From Aeromonas rivuli (GTDB lineage Bacteria; Pseudomonadota; Gammaproteobacteria; Enterobacterales; Aeromonadaceae), in assembly GCF_000820045.1 (NCBI RefSeq), contig NZ_CDBJ01000043.1:340-64339 (forward strand): DNA of 64,000 bases, in the 5' to 3' direction. Positions 45,874 to 55,458 of this stretch are shown here, one piece after another (position 1 is the stretch's first letter; each line of letters begins with the position of its first letter). The notes under the pieces are model-generated. The model had not been told where the DNA came from, made no database searches, and saw only the letters and a program-made list of their open reading frames with translations. The position numbers and the translations under genes are program-made.

Positions 45874-46788
45874 TTAGCTGGCCGCCGGGTGACTCAGCCA
45901 GCGGAGGATCTCGGGGAAGTGATCGTCGATGGCCTGGGGCGCCGTCAACATGTTGATGTGGTCGTAATCGAGCCGATTTCCCCTGTCCCGGCCAAGGCGG
46001 GTATGACGGGGCCGGGCTCGGACGCCCAGTTCAGCGCCGAAACGATGCACATCCTCGGGGTGACCCAGCACCCGATCCGCCTTGGCCGAGATGAGCCAGA
46101 GCGGCGGCCAAGGGACCCGCTCGGCGGCCTCATCATAGGCAAAGCCATCATAAGGATCCTGCCAGGGGCCGCACTTGACCCAGGGGATCGTCTCCTCCAG
46201 GTAGCGCAGCGGCTCATCGTCGGCACCTATCTTCAACTTGCGGGCAGCCAGAAAACCCTGGCGGCGCGCCAGCCAGGGCGCGAGCCGGTTCCAGATTAGA
46301 TCCACCTTCAGCCAGCGCTCGGGGCTCTGCACCGAGACCCCCCGCTTGCTGCCAAAGAACAGCAGGCTGGCTATCCCTGCAGCCAAGTCGGGAAACCGCA
46401 CCAGGGTCGAGGCCATCAAGACCCCCCCCCAGGAGTGCGCCACCCAGTGCACCTTGTGACCGGGGTGACGGGCCGCTATCCAGGCCTGCAGAGTGGGCAG
46501 ATCCTCGGTGATCAGTTCATGCTGACCATGATCCTGCACCTTGGCGATACTGGGCTCACTCTGGCCACGGCCTCGCAAGTCGGCCACATAGACCTGATAA
46601 CCGTGCCGGGCCAGGAAGCAAGCCAACCCCTTGCCCGATTCGGTATAGAAGATGCGACCATTCTCGATGGCCCCATGGACCATGAGCACAGGCTCGGCCT
46701 GGCTAACCAGCGTGGGGCCTATCTGGCGCAGGTGCAGCCTGTGCGCCCCGCATGCGACGTAATGAGAGTCTTGCAGCAGTTCCATCAT
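45874..46788 (-). CDS. Alpha/beta hydrolase
   Basis: A 304-residue enzyme of the alpha/beta-hydrolase fold. The oxyanion region is MVHGAIENGRIF, the strand and loop before the nucleophile are KVHWVAHSWGG with Ser in HSWGG, and the catalytic His lies in DYDHINMLTAPQA. An acid residue probably sits in SAKADRVLGHPED. The ADLRGRGQSEPS block is typical of esterases and lipases in this fold. The substrate is unknown. It lies 21 bp after serB on the same strand and may share its transcript. Confidence 0.85.
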   Translation of the reverse strand: MMELLQDSHYVACGAHRLHLRQIGPTLVSQAEPVLMVHGAIENGRIFYTESGKGLACFLARHGYQVYVADLRGRGQSEPSIAKVQDHGQHELITEDLPTLQAWIAARHPGHKVHWVAHSWGGVLMASTLVRFPDLAAGIASLLFFGSKRGVSVQSPERWLKVDLIWNRLAPWLARRQGFLAARKLKIGADDEPLRYLEETIPWVKCGPWQDPYDGFAYDEAAERVPWPPLWLISAKADRVLGHPEDVHRFGAELGVRARPRHTRLGRDRGNRLDYDHINMLTAPQAIDDHFPEILRWLSHPAAS

Positions 46789-46809
46789 GACATCCTCCCT
46801 GGTGTGGAC

Positions 46810-47817
46810 TCAGCCATCCCAGCGTGTCGTGGCGCAGGCGCGAGCCCCCAGCAGGCAGATGACCCCCTCCAGGTCGTGATGATCCAGGCTGGCGCTCGCC
46901 TGGGCACGCACCAGAGGCTTGGCGTGGATGGCAATGCCGAGTCCGGCGACCGCCATCATGTTGAGATCGTTGGCGCCATCCCCCACCGCCACCGTCTGGG
47001 CCGTGGCGATACCGCGTTCGGTGGCGAGCTGGCTGAGCACCCGGGCCTTGGCCTGCGCATCCACAATGGCTCCGGCTACCTGACCGGTCAGATGACCATT
47101 CGCGACCTCCAGCTCGTTGGCGAAAATAGCGTCCAGACCCAGAGCCCCTTGCAACTCGCCGGCGAAGCGGGTAAAGCCGCCCGATGCGATGGCCAGGGTC
47201 CAACCCGCCTGCTTGAGGGTATCGACCATCAGTTTGAGCCCCGGCATCCAGGGCATGTTCACGGCGACCTCATCCAGTATGCTGACCGGGGCACCAGCCA
47301 GCAGCGCCACCCGGCTGCGCAGGCTGTCGGCAAACTCCAGCTTGCCCTGCATGGCGGCGGCGGTCACCGCAGCCACCTGCTCCCCCACTCCGGCCAGGCG
47401 GGCAATCTCGTCGATGCACTCCATCTGTATGGCGGTGGAGTCCATGTCCATCACCAGCAGGCCCGGTTCGCTCAAGGTCGGCAAGGTTTCCAGATGACAG
47501 ATGTCTATGGTCCAGGTTTCCTGTCGGATGACGTCGGCCAGGGCGGTGGAGAAGCTGTCGGTACCGATCAACAACAAGGGCACACCGGCAATGCGGGTCA
47601 CAGGATAGAGGCAGGCAGGCACCCCCTCCAGGGCCAGCAGGGGCGCCAGTTGCTGCAGGTGGCGGGCGCCAAGATCATGGCCGAACAGTACCAGCCAGCC
47701 CCCCGTCAAGGGATGGCGAGTGCCAACCAGGCTATCGAGACGCAGCTCCCACAGGGGAAAAGAGGCAAGCTGGGCTGCCCAATCGGTGGGGGCTTGAGGT
47801 AAGTGGGACAACAACAT
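46810..47817 (-). CDS. serB: Phosphoserine phosphatase SerB
   Basis: A 335-residue HAD phosphatase for the last step of serine synthesis. ATG 47817 (MLLSHLPQAP) is chosen; the open frame upstream is non-coding and runs through ytjB antisense. The nucleophile motif is VMDMDSTAIQMECIDEIA (DxDST), motif II is ASGGFTRFA, and motif IV is VGDGANDLNMM. The N-terminal 110 residues are the extra domain found in Escherichia SerB (322 residues). It is divergent from ytjB, as in Escherichia. Confidence 0.96.
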   Translation of the reverse strand: MLLSHLPQAPTDWAAQLASFPLWELRLDSLVGTRHPLTGGWLVLFGHDLGARHLQQLAPLLALEGVPACLYPVTRIAGVPLLLIGTDSFSTALADVIRQETWTIDICHLETLPTLSEPGLLVMDMDSTAIQMECIDEIARLAGVGEQVAAVTAAAMQGKLEFADSLRSRVALLAGAPVSILDEVAVNMPWMPGLKLMVDTLKQAGWTLAIASGGFTRFAGELQGALGLDAIFANELEVANGHLTGQVAGAIVDAQAKARVLSQLATERGIATAQTVAVGDGANDLNMMAVAGLGIAIHAKPLVRAQASASLDHHDLEGVICLLGARACATTRWDG

Positions 47818-47934
47818 GAGCAAAAAACCTTCCTTGGATGTCGGGGAGATAAGCAGTGCGGGCCAGAGTAGCGTATTGCTTTTTATACAGGCAAGCGCCA
47901 AGATCCCGCCAGCACCCGCAATCAGGAGAGCCCC

Positions 47935-48573
47935 TTGCGTCATATGCCAGTCAAACGTCTGCTGAGTCTCGGCGCCGGTATCGCCCTCGGCGCCTGGGTC
48001 CTGGCACTGCTGATCCACATGCAAAGTGCCAGCCAGGCTGCCCTGCATGACGAGGCCCGCACCCGGGCCCAGGCTCTGGTCAGCTATGCCAGCCGCGACA
48101 TGCGCCGCTGGCTGAAGGAGGACAACGAGAACGAACTGGAGCGCCTCGCCGAGGAGCTGGCGCAATCCCCCGAGATCCTTGATGTTACCCTCTATGATGC
48201 TCGTGGCGTGCCACTGGCCCAATCGGATCAAGCCCTGCCTATCGACAGCCTGCTCCCCATAGGCACGGATAACGCGACGCAACCCAAGCAGGGCAAGGGG
48301 CGCTTGCCCTATGTCGAGGAGATCCTCGACGGTGACAAGACCCTCGGCTACCTGAGGATCACCCTGGAAGAGCAGCAGATGCTGGCCAAGCAAGACAACC
48401 AGCTCAAGGTCAATCAGGAGAAACAGCGGCTGATGCTGCTGGTGATGCTGCTGGCGGGATTGCTCATCTCCTACGGGGTGCGTCGCAACTACATGCGGGT
48501 CCGCAAGCACAAGAAGAGATCGGTGCAGAGCCAGTCCTCCGCCGACAACGCCCCGCCGCCCGGCATCGAATAA
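47935..48573 (+). CDS. ytjB: YtjB/Smp family membrane protein
   Basis: A 212-residue inner-membrane protein. TTG 47935 has AGGAGA at 5 bp; ATG 47944 is the alternative. One helix near the N-terminus (about 12-28) and one near the C-terminus (about 163-180) enclose a periplasmic region with a coiled segment (WLKEDNENELERLAEELAQS) and a beta-rich part. It is always beside serB in this group. Function is unclear, though a link to stress or surface properties has been suggested. Confidence 0.88.
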   Translation: MRHMPVKRLLSLGAGIALGAWVLALLIHMQSASQAALHDEARTRAQALVSYASRDMRRWLKEDNENELERLAEELAQSPEILDVTLYDARGVPLAQSDQALPIDSLLPIGTDNATQPKQGKGRLPYVEEILDGDKTLGYLRITLEEQQMLAKQDNQLKVNQEKQRLMLLVMLLAGLLISYGVRRNYMRVRKHKKRSVQSQSSADNAPPPGIE

Positions 48574-49080
48574 GGCGCCGTTCGCGAAACCCGTTGAGCT
48601 TGTTATTACCCCCGGCGGTTCGAGTAGCTGATCGAGCAGAGTATCGAGTCGCTTGGTTCCGCCGTCGTCGCTGAAGCGCTCGTTGACGAAGTGACGCTCC
48701 ACCATCACTTCATGCCGCAGTGCCTTGACCAGCCTGTCCAGCCATTTGCGCCGCATCGGCGTCCAACTGTGCTGCGCCTAGATCATCTCCATCCCAACGT
48801 GCATTGATTGAATCTCTAGCGCCACCGAAGGCGGTATCCCATAGCCCTTCACTTCTCAGGTTTGTCCATCTGATTCTGGTCACGTTAAGGTGTTCAGGGG
48901 TAGCTTGGGACAGGAGCAAACGAATTTTTCACGCCTTTCCAGCCGGTTTTGGGTGTGATCTCGATTAGTGGTTTATGTTTTCGGTATGAAACGCCCGCAT
49001 TGAATGCATTGAGATACAACATTTGTGGAAATCATCAGGCAAGAGGCGCATCAGCCACTCCAGCAGAAGGAAGCAAGATC
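48574..49080. other. Gap holding a restriction-gene remnant
   Basis: About 507 bp with no intact gene. It holds the hsdR-like remnant (48613-48777). The plus-strand half should include the promoter of the DUF3300 gene, but I cannot point to clear boxes. Confidence 0.6.
48613..48777 (-). pseudogene. Remnant of a type I restriction subunit HsdR C-terminus
   Basis: After an in-frame TAG (48778-48780), the minus strand reads a stretch with WTPMRRKWLDRLVKAL, then EVMVERHFVNERFSDDGGTK and RLDTLLDQL. This has the pattern of the last 60 residues or so of HsdR: W-T-P-x2-R-x-W-L-x-R-hydrophobic, then a VDR-like step, F-x3-GG-x2-RL and a hydrophobic tail. No upstream part of hsdR and no hsdM or hsdS is nearby, so it is a decayed fragment. 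The match is by eye only. Confidence 0.5.
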
Positions 49081-50754
49081 ATGAAGCAACCCCTATTTCA
49101 CCGTAGCGCGTTGGCGGCCCTGATCGCCCTCAGCACGGTATTGGCGGCATGCAAAGAGGAGCCCCCCCCCGTCGCGCAAAGCGTCCAGCCCAGCGCGGCC
49201 GCCAGCACAGCCAGCGCTGCGGTCGCACCGCAAGCGCAGCCTCAGCCGATTAACACACAAGCATCGAAATATACCCCAGAGGCGCTCGAGACCCTGCTTG
49301 CGCCCGTAGCCCTTTACCCTGATGCGGTATTGGCTCAGGTGCTGGCCAGCGCCACCAATCCGCAAGAGGTGCTCGATGCCGGCAACTGGCTGGTCGCCCA
49401 CCCCGATCTCAAGGGGAAAGAGCTGACCGCCGCCATTGCGCCGCTGGGCTTTACGCCGCCCACCATGTCGCTGATGCACTTCCCAACCGTCATGGACATG
49501 ATGTGCCTGAAGATGGAGTGGACGACTGAGCTGGGCAGCGCCTTCCTGGCCGATGAACCGGGCGTGCTGGCAGCCGTTCAGCGCCTGCGTCAACAGGCGA
49601 TGGAGGTGGGCAACCTGAAAGACTCGGAACAAATGAAAGTGGCCAAGGATGAGCAGAACAATCAGCAGATCGTCACCATTGCGCCTGCCAACCCTGACGT
49701 CGTTTACGTCCCGCAATACGACCCAACCGCCGTCTATAGCGCGCCAGCTGCCGGGCCGACCTCAGCACCGGTGACCACAGCAACCACGACAACGACCGTG
49801 CCTGCGGCAACGACCACGACAGTGGTAGAAAATGATGATGACGAGGATGAGTACGACCGCGGTGATATGGTCGTGACGGGCTTGCTCGCCTTTGGTGCGG
49901 GCATGTTGGTCAACGAGGTCTTCAACGACGATGATGATGAGGGAGATTATTACCCGCGGTGGGGATCCGATTATCCCGGCGGTTACGCTCCCTATCGTTA
50001 TAACCCCAACTATGGCAATGGTTTTCGTCCCGCCAATGGCTACAACCGTCCGGCCAACTATCAGCGGGGATCCAACAACAATATTTATATCAATGCCAAG
50101 GGGAACGATTACTTCAACAAGTTTGAGCGCGGCCCCAATAACTACCTGCGCCAAGCCGACAGCCCCATCACAGCGGCGCGCCCCCAGCGTGCTGAGCTGG
50201 CTACCCTGGAGCCACGCTCGCTGAATAACGAGGCTGGGGGCCGACGAGATGCCACACCTAAGGGGACTTATGCGGGGGCCAATCGCCAACCTAAAAACGA
50301 ATACGCCGGCGCACCACGCGCAGTCAATGAGGTGAACAGGGAGGCTCGCGCAACAGCGCCGAAGGGGAGCTATGCGGGAGCCAATCGCCAGCCCAAAAGC
50401 GAAAACGCCAAGGCGACACGCGACGCTAGACAGGTGAGCAGGGAGGCGAATGTGGCCCAACGCACGCCGCGCCAGGGCAACTACGCAGGAGACAAGGTCA
50501 AGCGGCAGCAAATCACGCCACAGACCGCAGGAGCCCGTGATCGCGGCTATGTCCAAGCACGCGCCACTCACCACAAGAGCACGGCGCAGACTGCAACACG
50601 CAGAGCACCTGCGGCCTCCACCTCAAGGAGTGCCTTCCAAGGGGTGCATAATACGGGCAGAACCGAGCGCGCCGCCAGCCAGCGTGGGCGTGAAAGTGTG
50701 GCTAGTAGCGCGCATGCCGGGCGCAACACTCAACCCAGACGGAGTACGCGATAA
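49081..50754 (+). CDS. DUF3300 lipoprotein with repeats
   Basis: A 557-residue lipoprotein. ATG 49081 has AGAAGGAAG upstream; the frame open to 48949 is not needed. The signal peptide ends in the lipobox LAAC, followed by KEEPPPV. The DUF3300 domain (about 60-220) has LLAPVALYPDAVLAQVLASATNPQEV and VVYVPQYDPTAVY. After it come a Thr/Ala-rich run, an acidic NDDDEDEYDRGD, a membrane-like segment GLLAFGAGML and a second acidic run. The C-terminal third has repeats of YAGANRQPK and YAGDKVKRQ type. The stop overlaps the next start. Confidence 0.85.
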   Translation: MKQPLFHRSALAALIALSTVLAACKEEPPPVAQSVQPSAAASTASAAVAPQAQPQPINTQASKYTPEALETLLAPVALYPDAVLAQVLASATNPQEVLDAGNWLVAHPDLKGKELTAAIAPLGFTPPTMSLMHFPTVMDMMCLKMEWTTELGSAFLADEPGVLAAVQRLRQQAMEVGNLKDSEQMKVAKDEQNNQQIVTIAPANPDVVYVPQYDPTAVYSAPAAGPTSAPVTTATTTTTVPAATTTTVVENDDDEDEYDRGDMVVTGLLAFGAGMLVNEVFNDDDDEGDYYPRWGSDYPGGYAPYRYNPNYGNGFRPANGYNRPANYQRGSNNNIYINAKGNDYFNKFERGPNNYLRQADSPITAARPQRAELATLEPRSLNNEAGGRRDATPKGTYAGANRQPKNEYAGAPRAVNEVNREARATAPKGSYAGANRQPKSENAKATRDARQVSREANVAQRTPRQGNYAGDKVKRQQITPQTAGARDRGYVQARATHHKSTAQTATRRAPAASTSRSAFQGVHNTGRTERAASQRGRESVASSAHAGRNTQPRRSTR

Positions 50755-51695
50755 TGAAGCGTTTGTTGAAATGGAGTTGGGCCCCCTCATGGGGGTTGGC
50801 CCTGCTGGCCCTGACCGTTGCCAGCAATGCAAGCGCCATGGCACCGCGCACCTTCGCCACCCCGGATGAGGCGGTACAGGCCCTGATCACGGCCCTGGAC
50901 AGGAACGATGTCACCGCACTGACGCTGTTGCTCGGCGAAAATAGTGAGGAGGCCATCACCTCGGGGGATGAGGTGGCCGATGCCAATGATCGCACCGCCT
51001 TCGTCGCGAGCTTCAAGAGCAAGCACCAACTGGTGGCCGAAGGTAAGGATAAAATGCTGCTGGTCGTGGGGGAGTCGGAATGGCCACTGCCCATCCCCCT
51101 CGTGGCCGCAGATGGCAAGTGGTATCTCGATGGCGCAGCAGGTGCCAAAGAGATCGCCTATCGCCGCATCGGTCGGAATGAGTTGGGGGCGATTGCGGTG
51201 TGCCGTGGCTTTATCGACGCGCAGATAGAGTACGCCGCCATGGGGCATGATGGCCAGACAGCGGGGATCTTTGCGGCAAAACTACGCAGTGATGCAGGGC
51301 AACAAAATGGACTCTATTGGCCTGTGGCCGAGGGGGAACCAGCAAGCCCGGCCGGAGAGGAGGTCGTCAGTGCCGCGGCAGAGGGCTATAAGGCCGTGGT
51401 CGGTCAACGCACTCCCTATCATGGCTACTACTACCGTATCTTGTATGCCCAGGGAGCCGCAGCCAATGGGGGCAGTAAAGAGTACTTTGTCGAAGGGCAA
51501 TTAAGAGACGGTGTTGCCCTGATCGCCTGGCCGGCCGACTATGCCAACAGCGGGGTGATGACCTTCATGGTGAATCACGAGGGGCGGGTTTATCAAAAGG
51601 ATCTGGGGGCAGACACGGCAACGGCCGCTGAGGCAGTTCAGCTGTTCGATCCCGATAAGAGCTGGTCGCTGGTGGTTAGCAAAGAGGGTGATTAG
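50754..51695 (+). CDS. DUF2950 exported protein
   Basis: A 313-residue protein. Its ATG overlaps the DUF3300 stop (TAATG), so it is translationally coupled. The signal peptide ends ASNASA at about residue 24. The DUF2950 pattern is seen in FATPDEAVQALITALDRNDVTALTLLLG, KWYLDGAAGAKEIAYRRIGRNELGAI, TPYHGYYYRILYAQG and GVMTFMVNHEGRVYQKDLG. DUF3300 and DUF2950 genes are often paired, so the products probably act together in the envelope; how is unknown. Confidence 0.9.
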   Translation: MKRLLKWSWAPSWGLALLALTVASNASAMAPRTFATPDEAVQALITALDRNDVTALTLLLGENSEEAITSGDEVADANDRTAFVASFKSKHQLVAEGKDKMLLVVGESEWPLPIPLVAADGKWYLDGAAGAKEIAYRRIGRNELGAIAVCRGFIDAQIEYAAMGHDGQTAGIFAAKLRSDAGQQNGLYWPVAEGEPASPAGEEVVSAAAEGYKAVVGQRTPYHGYYYRILYAQGAAANGGSKEYFVEGQLRDGVALIAWPADYANSGVMTFMVNHEGRVYQKDLGADTATAAEAVQLFDPDKSWSLVVSKEGD

Positions 51696-51770
51696 GGCGC
51701 TTTATCTACTATCGGATCTTGGCAAATAGGATGGGCCCAGAGCGGTGTGATTGAGAGCACAGGAGATGAT

Positions 51771-51796
51771 GCGGGGCCTTTTGGCCCCGCTTTGCG
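51771..51796 (+). terminator. Terminator of the DUF3300/DUF2950 pair
   Basis: GCGGGGCC-TTTT-GGCCCCGC followed by TTTGCG on the plus strand, 75 bp after the stop. The stem is strong but the U-tract is short. Confidence 0.7.
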
Positions 51797-51876
51797 CTCT
51801 GGCGTTTAGGCCAGCCAGTCTCGTCATCGGCCAACAGAAATAGCATTGCTGTTGTCGATCAGCGGATCAATATCAT

Positions 51877-51907
51877 AAAAAAACGGCGACCCTGAGGTCG
51901 CCGTTTT
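51877..51907. terminator. Terminator of the deo operon
   Basis: AAAAACGGCGACC...GGTCGCCGTTTT is a 13-bp hairpin with A and T flanks, 22 bp after deoD. On the minus strand it is followed by a run of seven T. Confidence 0.85.
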
Positions 51908-51929
51908 GCATGGAGCCGAAGCCGCGGGA

Positions 51930-52643
51930 TCAGTCACCCAGCAGCACGGAGTCCAGCGCGATTTCGATCATGTCGTTGAAGGTCAGCTGACGCTCTTCGG
52001 AGGTAGTCTGCTCACCGGTACGGATGTGATCGGAGACGGTACAGATGGTCAGTGCCTTGGCACCGTACTCTGCGGCCACGCCGTAGATACCAGCGGCCTC
52101 CATCTCGACACCCAGGATGCCGTATTTTTCCATGACGTCGAACATGGAAGGATCCGGGGTGTAGAACAGATCGGCGGAGAAGATGTTACCCACGCGCACC
52201 GGTACGCCCTTATTCTTGGCGGCTTGCACGGCATTGGCTACCAGGTCGAAGTCGGCGATGGCGGCAAAGTCGTGATCCTTGAAGCGCAGACGGTTGACCT
52301 TGGAATCGGTGCAAGCACCCATGCCGATCACCACGTCACGCAGTTTCACATCTTCACGCACGGCGCCACAGGAACCGACACGGATAATGGTCTTCACGCC
52401 ATAGTCCTTGATGAGCTCGGTGGCGTAAATGGAGCAGGACGGGATGCCCATGCCGTGACCCATGACGGAGATGCGACGGCCCTTGTAGGTGCCGGTGAAG
52501 CCGAGCATGCTGCGCACGTCACATACCTGCTCGACGTTCTCCAGGAAGGTTTCGGCGATGTACTTGGCGCGCAGGGGATCCCCTGGCATCAGTACTGTGT
52601 CAGCAAAGGCGCCATCTTTCGCATTGATATGAGGAGTTGCCAT
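51930..52643 (-). CDS. deoD: Purine nucleoside phosphorylase DeoD
   Basis: A 237-residue hexameric enzyme that splits purine (deoxy)nucleosides with phosphate. It opens [34 protein letters not shown], the bacterial DeoD start. Active-site parts are [23 protein letters not shown] with the Glu/Met pair, and [11 protein letters not shown] with Asp204. It is the last gene of the deoCABD operon, separated from deoB by a 150-bp gap that holds a decayed duplicate of the deoB end. Confidence 0.97.
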   Translation of the reverse strand: MATPHINAKDGAFADTVLMPGDPLRAKYIAETFLENVEQVCDVRSMLGFTGTYKGRRISVMGHGMGIPSCSIYATELIKDYGVKTIIRVGSCGAVREDVKLRDVVIGMGACTDSKVNRLRFKDHDFAAIADFDLVANAVQAAKNKGVPVRVGNIFSADLFYTPDPSMFDVMEKYGILGVEMEAAGIYGVAAEYGAKALTICTVSDHIRTGEQTTSEERQLTFNDMIEIALDSVLLGD

Positions 52644-52720
52644 TCTCTTGATTCCTTCACACTAGGTTGAGTTTTATTGTCTTTATTGGTTGCCCGCCAC
52701 CGAGGCGGCGGGCGCGTAAA

Positions 52721-52797
52721 TTACAGGAAGCAGATACCCTGCTGCACCCTGGGCAGGCCATGCAGGATCAGCCCCACGGCCCGGCCCAGGGGCAGCA
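52721..52797 (-). pseudogene. Decayed second copy of the deoB 3' end
   Basis: Just after the deoB stop, the minus strand reads LGRAVGLILHGLPRVQQGICFL and a TAA. The true deoB end is [25 protein letters not shown], the Q-x-G and the final FL line up, and the DNA for the last 45 bases is about three-quarters identical. It looks like the end of a second deoB, either a partial tandem duplication or what remains after one deoB replaced another. Confidence 0.55.
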
Positions 52798-54006
52798 TCA
52801 CAGGAAGCTGGTGCCGTATTGCAGCTTGGGCAGACCGTGGTAGGCCGCGATGCTCTGACCGATGTCGGCGAAGGTCTCACGACGACCGACACTGCCCGCC
52901 TTGACCGGCTTGCCGTAGAACAGCACCGGAATGTATTCACGGGTGTGGTCGGTGCCGCCCCAGGTAGGATCGCAGCCGTGGTCAGCGGTCAGCACCACCA
53001 CATCGCCATCTTGCAGTATCTCGAACAGCTCCGGCAGACGGGCGTCGAAATACTCCAGCGCATCCGCATAACCCTTCACATCACGGCGGTGGCCGTAGGA
53101 GGAGTCGAAGTCGACAAAGTTGGTGAAGACGATGGTGTTGTCACCGGCGGCTTTCACCTCTTCCAGGGTTCTGTCCCACAGCTCGGCCAGACCGGTGCCT
53201 TTCACCTGCTTGGTGATGCCCTGGTTGGCATAGATGTCGGCTATCTTGCCGATGGAGACCACCTGGCCACCCGCCTCTTTCATGTAGTCCAGCACGGTCG
53301 GCGCCGGCGGCAGTACCGAGTAGTCGTGACGGTTGCCGGTACGCTTGAAGTTGCCCTTGCCGCTGCCCACGAACGGACGGGCGATGACCCGACCTATGTT
53401 GTAGGGCTCCAGCAGCTCGCGCACTATGTGGCACAGCTCGTAGAGCTTCTCGAGGCCATAGGTCTCTTCGTGACAGGCGATCTGGAACACGGAGTCGGCA
53501 GAGGTGTAGAGGATCGGCTTGCCGCTGCGCATGTGCTCCTCGCCCAGATCGTCCAGCACCTGGGTGCCGGAGGCGTGGCAGTTGCCCAGATAACCGGACA
53601 GGCCCGCCTTCTCGACGATGGCGTCCAGCAGCTCCTGGGGGAAGCTGTTGTGGTGATCCTTGAAGTAGCCCCACTCGAACAATACGGGCACGCCGGCGAT
53701 CTCCCAGTGGCCGGACGGGGTGTCCTTGCCGGAGGAGAGCTCCTGAGCGAAGCCGTAGGCACCGACCACCTCGATATCTTTCTTCAAGCCTGCCGGGAAG
53801 TAGCCGGAAGCCTGCTCCCCTGCGTGGCCCAGGCCCAGCTTGTTGAGGTTGGGCAGGTTGAGGGCACCACGGCCTTCAATCTCACCGGCGGCGCAGGCCT
53901 TGGCGATATGGCCAAGGGTGTTGGCGCCGATATCTCCGAATTTGTCGGCATCGGCGGCGGCACCAATACCGAAAGAGTCCATCATCAGAATAAAGGTACG
54001 TTTCAT
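52798..54006 (-). CDS. deoB: Phosphopentomutase DeoB
   Basis: A 402-residue Mn-dependent enzyme of the alkaline phosphatase superfamily that turns (deoxy)ribose 1-phosphate into the 5-phosphate. Metal and active-site parts are [30 protein letters not shown] with the phosphorylated Thr, [13 protein letters not shown] and [24 protein letters not shown]. Length is near the Escherichia enzyme (407). It lies 14 bp after deoA. Confidence 0.98.
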   Translation of the reverse strand: MKRTFILMMDSFGIGAAADADKFGDIGANTLGHIAKACAAGEIEGRGALNLPNLNKLGLGHAGEQASGYFPAGLKKDIEVVGAYGFAQELSSGKDTPSGHWEIAGVPVLFEWGYFKDHHNSFPQELLDAIVEKAGLSGYLGNCHASGTQVLDDLGEEHMRSGKPILYTSADSVFQIACHEETYGLEKLYELCHIVRELLEPYNIGRVIARPFVGSGKGNFKRTGNRHDYSVLPPAPTVLDYMKEAGGQVVSIGKIADIYANQGITKQVKGTGLAELWDRTLEEVKAAGDNTIVFTNFVDFDSSYGHRRDVKGYADALEYFDARLPELFEILQDGDVVVLTADHGCDPTWGGTDHTREYIPVLFYGKPVKAGSVGRRETFADIGQSIAAYHGLPKLQYGTSFL

Positions 54007-54020
54007 GGGTGTTCCCCCTG

Positions 54021-55352
54021 TTACAAATCGGCCAGACCGATGCGACGGTAAACCTCGGGCAGTGCCTCTGGCTGGGTGTCGCCGATCTTGATGGCAGCCT
54101 GCACCATGCGGGCGGCCTCGGCAAATTGAGCTTCTGTTTGAGCGTGGATCAGGGCAAGCGGCTTGTCAGCCTCGATGCGCTGCCCCAGGCGGATAAAGTC
54201 GGTCAGACCAACCGCATAATCGAGCTTGTCACCGGCGGCGCGACGACCACCGCCCATGGCGACCACGGCCAGACCCAGTTCACGGGTATCCATGGCGGTC
54301 ACGAAACCGGCATGGTCTGCGTACACAGGGCGTACGATGGCAGCCTTGGGCAGGTAGCTGTCGTAACGCTCCATTAAGTCCGCCGGACCACCGAGGCCGG
54401 TCACCATGCGACCGAAGATCTCGGCGGCCTTGCCGTTGTCCAGCACCGCCTGCAGCTTGGCACGGGCGTCTTGCTCGTCGCTCGCAAGCTTGGCGGAGAT
54501 CAGCATCTCCGCACAGAGCGCCATGGTCACTTCGTGGATGCGCGGGTTGCGGTACTCACCGGTCAGGTAGCGCACCGCCTCGCGCACTTCCACGGCGTTG
54601 CCTGCACTGGAGGCCAGCACCTGGTTCATGTCGGTCAGCAGGGCGGAGGTGCGGCAACCGGCACCGTTGGCCACGGCCACTATGCTTTTCGCCAGTTCCT
54701 CAGATGCTTCAAACGTCGGCATAAAGGCGCCTGAACCGACTTTCACGTCCATCACCAGGGCTTCGAGCCCGGAGGCGAGCTTCTTGGAGAGGATGGAGCC
54801 GGTGATCATGGCGATGGATTCGACGGTGGCGGTGATGTCACGCACCGCATAGATGCGCTTGTCAGCCGGGGCCAGATCGCCGGTCTGGCCGATGATAGCC
54901 ACACCCGCCTCTTTCACCACTTTCAGGAAGCGATCGTTGTCGACCGAGGTCTGGTAGCCGGGGATGGCATCCAGCTTGTCCAGGGTACCGCCGGTGTGGC
55001 CCAGGCCACGGCCGGAGATCATCGGCACGAAGCCACCGCAGGCGGCGACCATGGGGCCGAGCATCAAGGAGACCACATCACCCACGCCACCGGTGGAGTG
55101 CTTGTCGACGATGGGGCCACCCAGGTTCAGGCTCTCCCAGTTCAGCACCATGCCGGAGTCGCGCATGGCACAGGTCAGGGCGACCCGCTCGTCCATGGTC
55201 ATGTCTTTGAAGTAGACAGCCATGGCCAGGGCCGCGATCTGGCCTTCACCGATGCTGTTGTTGGTAATGCCCTGGACGAAGAATTGAATCTCCTGGGTAG
55301 TGAGCGCTTCACCGTTGCGCTTCTTGCGAATAATTTCTTGAGGCAAAAACAT
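54021..55352 (-). CDS. deoA: Thymidine phosphorylase DeoA
   Basis: A 443-residue dimeric enzyme that splits thymidine to thymine and deoxyribose 1-phosphate. It begins [29 protein letters not shown]. The phosphate site is [25 protein letters not shown], then [20 protein letters not shown], and the [12 protein letters not shown] strand holds the catalytic Lys region. It is preceded by a 106-bp gap after deoC with an inverted repeat (55395-55421), so operon readthrough may be partly reduced there. Confidence 0.98.
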   Translation of the reverse strand: MFLPQEIIRKKRNGEALTTQEIQFFVQGITNNSIGEGQIAALAMAVYFKDMTMDERVALTCAMRDSGMVLNWESLNLGGPIVDKHSTGGVGDVVSLMLGPMVAACGGFVPMISGRGLGHTGGTLDKLDAIPGYQTSVDNDRFLKVVKEAGVAIIGQTGDLAPADKRIYAVRDITATVESIAMITGSILSKKLASGLEALVMDVKVGSGAFMPTFEASEELAKSIVAVANGAGCRTSALLTDMNQVLASSAGNAVEVREAVRYLTGEYRNPRIHEVTMALCAEMLISAKLASDEQDARAKLQAVLDNGKAAEIFGRMVTGLGGPADLMERYDSYLPKAAIVRPVYADHAGFVTAMDTRELGLAVVAMGGGRRAAGDKLDYAVGLTDFIRLGQRIEADKPLALIHAQTEAQFAEAARMVQAAIKIGDTQPEALPEVYRRIGLADL

Positions 55353-55458
55353 CTTTCATTCCCTCCGCCATTGCAGGCGTCACATAAGCCGTTATCCCTG
55401 CCCGCACATGGCTGGGCAGGGGCATAACAGGGCGAGCCGCGCTCGCCCTCTGTGCAAC

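Noticed and set aside
47818-48756. N-terminal extension of the serB frame
   Set aside because: The extra 313 codons run antisense to ytjB and through the hsdR-like remnant; SerB begins at 47817 by length and motif.
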